Source: Shouchella oshimensis
GTDB taxonomy: Bacteria > Bacillota > Bacilli > Bacillales > Bacillaceae_D
NCBI RefSeq assembly: GCF_002019765.1
Contig: NZ_KV917380.1
Span: 3,116,576 to 3,180,575 of the forward strand
Length of the DNA: 64,000 bases
Direction of reading: 5' to 3'
In this document: piece after piece, positions 60,358-64,000 of the stretch
Layout of the letters: every line of letters starts with the position of its first letter
How positions within the stretch are numbered: position 1 is the first letter of the stretch
Notes under the pieces: generated by a model
The model's input: the letters and a program-made list of their open reading frames with translations, nothing else
The model's database searches: none
Told to the model about the DNA's origin: nothing
Program-made: the position numbers and the translations under genes

Positions 60358-61473
60358 GTGAAGACAAAATACCTACCATTTTTTATTGTTTCATCCTGTT
60401 TACTCTTTACCGCATGCAATACCATAGAAGCAAACGATGCAAGTGACCAAACCACAACTGGCGCTTTATACAAGGATAGTGTGATATCCTTTGTTGTTCC
60501 TTTTCAAGCTGGAGGAGGAACTGATGTATTTGCTCGGTTTATGACCCCCTATTTCTCGGAACATATTAGTGGCTCTCCTCGTGTTCAAGTTGAGAATATT
60601 CCTGGAGGAGGCAGCATTACAGGTACGAACGAATATGCACAAACACGTAAACCAAATGGCAGAAACATTTTAACAACAAGTGGATCATCCCATATTCCTT
60701 ATATTCTCGGTCAAGGATCGGTTCAATACGATTTATCGAATATGACGCCGATTATTGGTTCCCCATCAGGTGGCGTTGTTTACACCAATCCGGAAAAAGC
60801 CGCTCAAGGTGTGCATGAACTTGTTAAGACATCAGGAGAACTTTTCTATGCAGGAATGTCTCCAACTGGTTTAGACCTTATCACTCTTCTTTCTTTCGAG
60901 GTTTTAAATTTAGATGTGAAAGCCGTTCTTGGCTATGAAGGGAAAGGTCCTTCACGCGTAGCCTTTGAACAAGGTGAAAGCAATATTGATTATCAAACCA
61001 CAACTGCCTATAACCGAAATGTTGTGCCACTTGTTGAAGAGGGTAGAGCGGTTCCCCTTTATAGTCTTGGTCAAATCGATGAAAATGGCGAGCTTATTCG
61101 TGATCCTCAGTTCCCAGATTTACCTACTATTGAAGAGCTGTACATTGACTTACATGATGAGGTTCCCTCTGGTGAGGCCTGGGAAGCATACAAACAATTT
61201 GTCGGTGCTGGATTTACTTTACAGAAAGCCGTTTGGGTTCATGATGACGCACCAGAAGCCCATAAACAGGAGCTTCACTCCTCCATGGTTTCCTTAATAG
61301 AAGACGAACAGTTTCAAGCCCAATCCGAAGAAATATTAGAGAACTATCAACCGTTTATTGGAGACGATTTACAAGATCGCATTAACGCGATGCTAGACGT
61401 CAACGAAAGTACGATTAATTGGGTACGAGAGTTTTTGTTAGAAAATTATGACGTCGATGTTAATCGTCTGTAA
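60358..61473 (+). CDS. tctC: tripartite tricarboxylate transporter substrate-binding protein (TctC)
   Basis: A 371-residue extracellular binding lipoprotein of the Bug/TctC family. GTG at 60358 follows AAGGGGGT; the signal ends in the lipobox LLFTACN, so the cysteine is lipid-linked. SFVVPFQAGGGTDVFARFM, EISGSPRVQVENIPGGGS-type loop (VENIPGGGS) and GLDLITLLSFEVLNLD are the Bug signatures. Binds a carboxylate such as a tricarboxylate. First gene of tctC-A-B-prpF. It reaches the tctA gene with 14 bases between. Confidence 0.92.
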   Translation: MKTKYLPFFIVSSCLLFTACNTIEANDASDQTTTGALYKDSVISFVVPFQAGGGTDVFARFMTPYFSEHISGSPRVQVENIPGGGSITGTNEYAQTRKPNGRNILTTSGSSHIPYILGQGSVQYDLSNMTPIIGSPSGGVVYTNPEKAAQGVHELVKTSGELFYAGMSPTGLDLITLLSFEVLNLDVKAVLGYEGKGPSRVAFEQGESNIDYQTTTAYNRNVVPLVEEGRAVPLYSLGQIDENGELIRDPQFPDLPTIEELYIDLHDEVPSGEAWEAYKQFVGAGFTLQKAVWVHDDAPEAHKQELHSSMVSLIEDEQFQAQSEEILENYQPFIGDDLQDRINAMLDVNESTINWVREFLLENYDVDVNRL

Positions 61474-61487
61474 AAGGAGTGCTGTTC

Positions 61488-62981
61488 ATGCTAGAGGCTG
61501 CTTGGGAAGCGTTACTGATTGTTTTGCATCCATCACGTATTGGATTTATGTTCTTAGGCATTTTTATTGGAATCTTTGTCGGTTTACTCCCTGGATTAAG
61601 TGGAACAGTTGGGATGTCTTTACTCCTTCCCTTCGTATTCGGTTTAGATCCTTTTGTTGGTATGGCCTTGTTAATTGGTATGGTCGCCGTTGTACACACT
61701 GGTGATACCTTTCCTTCTATCTTACTTGGCATCCCTGGTACATCAGGTTCTCAAGCTACGATTATGGATGGCTATCCATTAGCTAAGCAAGGGCAGGCTT
61801 CTCGAGCTATGGGAGCATCCTTCTTTTGCTCAATGGTAGGTGGAGTTGTTGGTGGGATTTCTTTATACTTAATGATTCCTTTCGCCCGCCCATTAATTTC
61901 AGCTTTTAGCTCTCCAGAATTATTTATGTTAACCATGCTTGGCTTAAGTATGGCTGGTTTACTCGCTGGAAAATCACCTATTAAAGGCATCATTTCTGGC
62001 TTACTCGGTCTTTTAATAGGCTCTATTGGCAGTGCGCCAGCCGTGGCTGAGTATCGTTATACATTTGGTTCTTTGTATTTATCGAATGGTGTTTCATTGC
62101 CTGTCGTAGCTCTTGCTATCTTCGCTTTTCCAATTATGATCACAATGCTTTCAAGTAAAGGAAGCATTACAAACAATCGACCGATTAAAGGCGGAATTAT
62201 GAAAGGTGTTATAGACTCTCTTCGAAATAAGTTTTTAGTGTTTCGTAGTGCTGTTATTGGCACATTAATTGGATTTGTTCCTGGTCTTGGAGGTAGTGTT
62301 GTCGACTGGATTGCTTATGGTGCTGCCCAAAAAACAGTCAAAAACAATACCTTTGGTCAAGGGGATATAAGAGGAGTGATTGCGCCAGAAAGTGCGAACA
62401 ATGCAAAAGAAGGAGGCTCATTAGTACCTACTTTATTATTTGGAATACCTGGATCAGGGACAACCGCTATTCTGTTAGGTGGTTTAACACTTATGGGACT
62501 AGAAGCAGGTCCAAGAATGCTTGGTGCCGACTTGCCTGTTACGTTATCCATTGTCTGGACACTTGTTTTCGCAAATATTTTCGGGGCATTACTTTGCATG
62601 GCTTTAATACGACCTATATCGAAAATTAGCTTTATTCCAAGTGAAAAGATTGTGCCGTTTTTACTTGTGTTGCTTATTCTAGGTGCCTATCAATCTAATT
62701 TCTCATGGGGCGATATTATCGTTTTTATCGCGATCGGTCTATTAGGCTATATGATGACCATTTTAGACTGGCCAAGACCTCCATTATTAATTGGGTTTGT
62801 CCTTGCGATTTCAGCTGAAAGATACTATTGGATTTCCATTGAGCGCTATGGATGGGAATGGCTTACAAACCCTATTGTTATTGGAATTGGTCTTGTTATC
62901 GCCTTTCTCTTAACTGGAGGGATGTTAATGAAACGGTTTAGTAAATCCGTTGAGTCAAAAGGAGGAGATATGTCGCTATGA
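61488..62981 (+). CDS. tctA: tripartite tricarboxylate transporter large permease (TctA)
   Basis: A 497-residue membrane subunit with about 11-12 spans. GLLPGLSGTVGMSLLLPFVFGL, PGTSGSQATIMDGYPLAKQGQA and GAALGxxFG-like motifs (GTLIGFVPGLGGSVVDWIAYGAAQ) give the TctA inverted-repeat signatures. ATG at 61488 follows AAGGAG by eight bases. It ends in ATGA with tctB, so the two are translationally coupled. Takes up tricarboxylates with Na+ or H+. Confidence 0.93.
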   Translation: MLEAAWEALLIVLHPSRIGFMFLGIFIGIFVGLLPGLSGTVGMSLLLPFVFGLDPFVGMALLIGMVAVVHTGDTFPSILLGIPGTSGSQATIMDGYPLAKQGQASRAMGASFFCSMVGGVVGGISLYLMIPFARPLISAFSSPELFMLTMLGLSMAGLLAGKSPIKGIISGLLGLLIGSIGSAPAVAEYRYTFGSLYLSNGVSLPVVALAIFAFPIMITMLSSKGSITNNRPIKGGIMKGVIDSLRNKFLVFRSAVIGTLIGFVPGLGGSVVDWIAYGAAQKTVKNNTFGQGDIRGVIAPESANNAKEGGSLVPTLLFGIPGSGTTAILLGGLTLMGLEAGPRMLGADLPVTLSIVWTLVFANIFGALLCMALIRPISKISFIPSEKIVPFLLVLLILGAYQSNFSWGDIIVFIAIGLLGYMMTILDWPRPPLLIGFVLAISAERYYWISIERYGWEWLTNPIVIGIGLVIAFLLTGGMLMKRFSKSVESKGGDMSL

Positions 62982-63412
62982 ATAAAGACATTTTAAATAT
63001 TGTTTTTACACTATTTCTCTGCATTGTCTTTGGGAGCGCCGCCATTCTTGCTTTAGAATTTTCTCGACTTGCTCAGTTTTTTCCACTTTATGTATCGGTA
63101 GCCGGGACCATACTGTCCATTATTTATCTTATCGTTTTGCTAATTCAATACAATAAAAATCGTCACGAACACGAACGGATTGCTTTTATTAAACCGTTGC
63201 GATACATCGGCTGGATCGTTGGTTATATCGGGGTTATTTACGTCTTTGGTATGTTTATCGCAACCAGCTTGTTTATTCTTAGCTTTCTGCTCATAGAAAC
63301 AACGATGGTTTGGTGGAAATCGCTCATTTCTGTAGTGTGTGTGCTTGTCGCTATTTCCACTGCCAGCCGTTTGCTCGGTGTTTATTGGCCAACAAATATT
63401 CTAGGTTTTTAA
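62978..63412 (+). CDS. tctB: tripartite tricarboxylate transporter small subunit (TctB)
   Basis: A 144-residue membrane protein with four spans at about 7-25, 32-55, 75-105 and 110-130. Small membrane-rich TctB proteins are poorly conserved, so identity is given mainly by position, length and TM pattern. It overlaps tctA by four bases and is followed after 12 bases by the prpF-family gene. Confidence 0.85.
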   Translation: MNKDILNIVFTLFLCIVFGSAAILALEFSRLAQFFPLYVSVAGTILSIIYLIVLLIQYNKNRHEHERIAFIKPLRYIGWIVGYIGVIYVFGMFIATSLFILSFLLIETTMVWWKSLISVVCVLVAISTASRLLGVYWPTNILGF

Positions 63413-63424
63413 GGAGTGATAGAT

Positions 63425-64000
63425 GTGAGAGAATTTGAACGTATCCGTGCAGCCATCATACGAGGAGGCACAAGTAAAGGTGTCTATATATTAGAACATG
63501 AACTACCTAGCAATCCCGTTGTTCGTGACCAAGTCATTCTTTCGATCTATGGAAATGATAAGCGCCAAATAGATGGATTAGGTGGGGCAGATGCTTTAAC
63601 AAGCAAATTCGCAATGGTATCGGTCTCTACAAGAGAGGATGCGGATATTGCTTATACATTTGGACAGGTGGGAATTGGCACAAAAACAATTGATTACGGG
63701 ACAAATTGCGGGAACATTTTAAGTGGCGTTGGCCCTTATGCGATTGATGAAGGCCTCGTTCCTCCAGTCGAACCAATTACAAAGGTTCGCATTTACAATA
63801 CGAATACAAATAAAATCATTATCGCTCATGTTCCTGTCTTTAATGGACGATCTGTTTTTACAGGTGATTTCTCCATTGATGGTGTTCCTGGTACTGGAGC
63901 CGAGATTTTGCTTGAATTCGAGCACGCGGCGGGAGCCGTAACAGGCTCGCTGTTTCCAACAGGAAATCGCAAAGACACTCTCTCTATTTCAACTGGAGAT
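63425..64000 (+). CDS. prpF: PrpF-family isomerase (partial, 3' end outside window)
   Basis: Opens at GTG 63425, eight bases after AAGGAG; an ATG two bases earlier is out of frame and stops at once. 192 codons are visible and open to the window end. RAAIIRGGTSKGVYILEHELP, DGLGGADALTSKFAMV, DYGTNCGNI and AAGAVTGSLFPTGN are the marks of the PrpF family, which includes 2-methylaconitate cis-trans isomerase and 4-oxalomesaconate tautomerase. It is the fourth gene of the tctCAB operon. With TcuA it suggests an aconitate-like or methylated tricarboxylate substrate. Confidence 0.9.
   Translation, partial: MREFERIRAAIIRGGTSKGVYILEHELPSNPVVRDQVILSIYGNDKRQIDGLGGADALTSKFAMVSVSTREDADIAYTFGQVGIGTKTIDYGTNCGNILSGVGPYAIDEGLVPPVEPITKVRIYNTNTNKIIIAHVPVFNGRSVFTGDFSIDGVPGTGAEILLEFEHAAGAVTGSLFPTGNRKDTLSISTGD

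Noticed and set aside
1-64000. CRISPR arrays, tRNA genes, IS elements, prophage or integrase genes
   Set aside because: Looked for direct repeats with spacers, tRNA-like T-loops, transposase motifs and phage modules; none seen.

Overview
The window looks like chromosomal DNA of a low- to moderate-GC, spore-forming member of the Bacillaceae. An alkaliphile-type genus such as Shouchella or Alkalihalobacillus is my best guess. The evidence is a Bacillus-type 16S rRNA 5' end, purine-box and guanine-riboswitch control of pbuG, sigma-B-like promoters, a CotD-like coat protein, rocB, a YtvA-type LOV-STAS photoreceptor, many TTG/GTG starts behind strong AGGAGG sites, and the Bacillaceae intergenic repeat ending in GAGGCTGGGACA. 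I see no tRNA, IS element, prophage or CRISPR array.

Layout. 1-800: the 5' end of an rrn operon (minus strand) and its promoter. 0.8-5 kb: purine salvage (pbuG with PurR boxes plus guanine riboswitch; guaC) with pgpA and a cotD-like gene. 5-8 kb: galK-galT behind a CcpA site, followed by a 275-bp inverted-repeat element. 8-21 kb: a KAS III-like enzyme with a small partner, a drug exporter, rocB, a ROK fructokinase, a DmpA-type peptidase, a methyltransferase, a stress-type DUF5665/DUF948 pair, a CpsB/YwqE-like protein that has lost its metal ligands, a YdcF protein and a secreted chitinase. 21-27 kb: an APH-like kinase with no normal start codon, an odd HPr homologue, a VanZ protein and the rmlACBD operon for dTDP-L-rhamnose. 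27-34 kb: an SsuABC-type importer, a BCCT transporter, manA and an acyl-CoA synthetase. 35-39 kb: two Gfo/Idh/MocA oxidoreductases, an IolE-like isomerase and an AraC regulator, probably one sugar or inositol-like catabolic locus. 39-50 kb: small regulators and enzymes, including a TetR/SDR pair sharing an operator, an amidase, HtpX, a pentapeptide protein, NUDIX, RlmA and Bcr/CflA. 50-56 kb: an M50-like pseudo-protease, a large GT2 with a methyltransferase, an HD phosphohydrolase, the YtvA photoreceptor and a kinase-like protein. 56.5-64 kb: a tricarboxylate-use locus (tcuA, an isocitrate/isopropylmalate-type dehydrogenase, LysR, TctCAB, and a PrpF-family gene cut by the window end) with a CcpA-type site in the transporter promoter region.

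The most unusual items are proteins that keep a family fold but lack catalytic residues (CpsB-like, M50-like, HPr-like, two kinase-like), the kinase gene whose conserved N-lobe starts only at ATT, a hairpin that buries the amidase ribosome binding site, and the tricarboxylate gene set. All family calls come from reading motifs by eye; no search was run.
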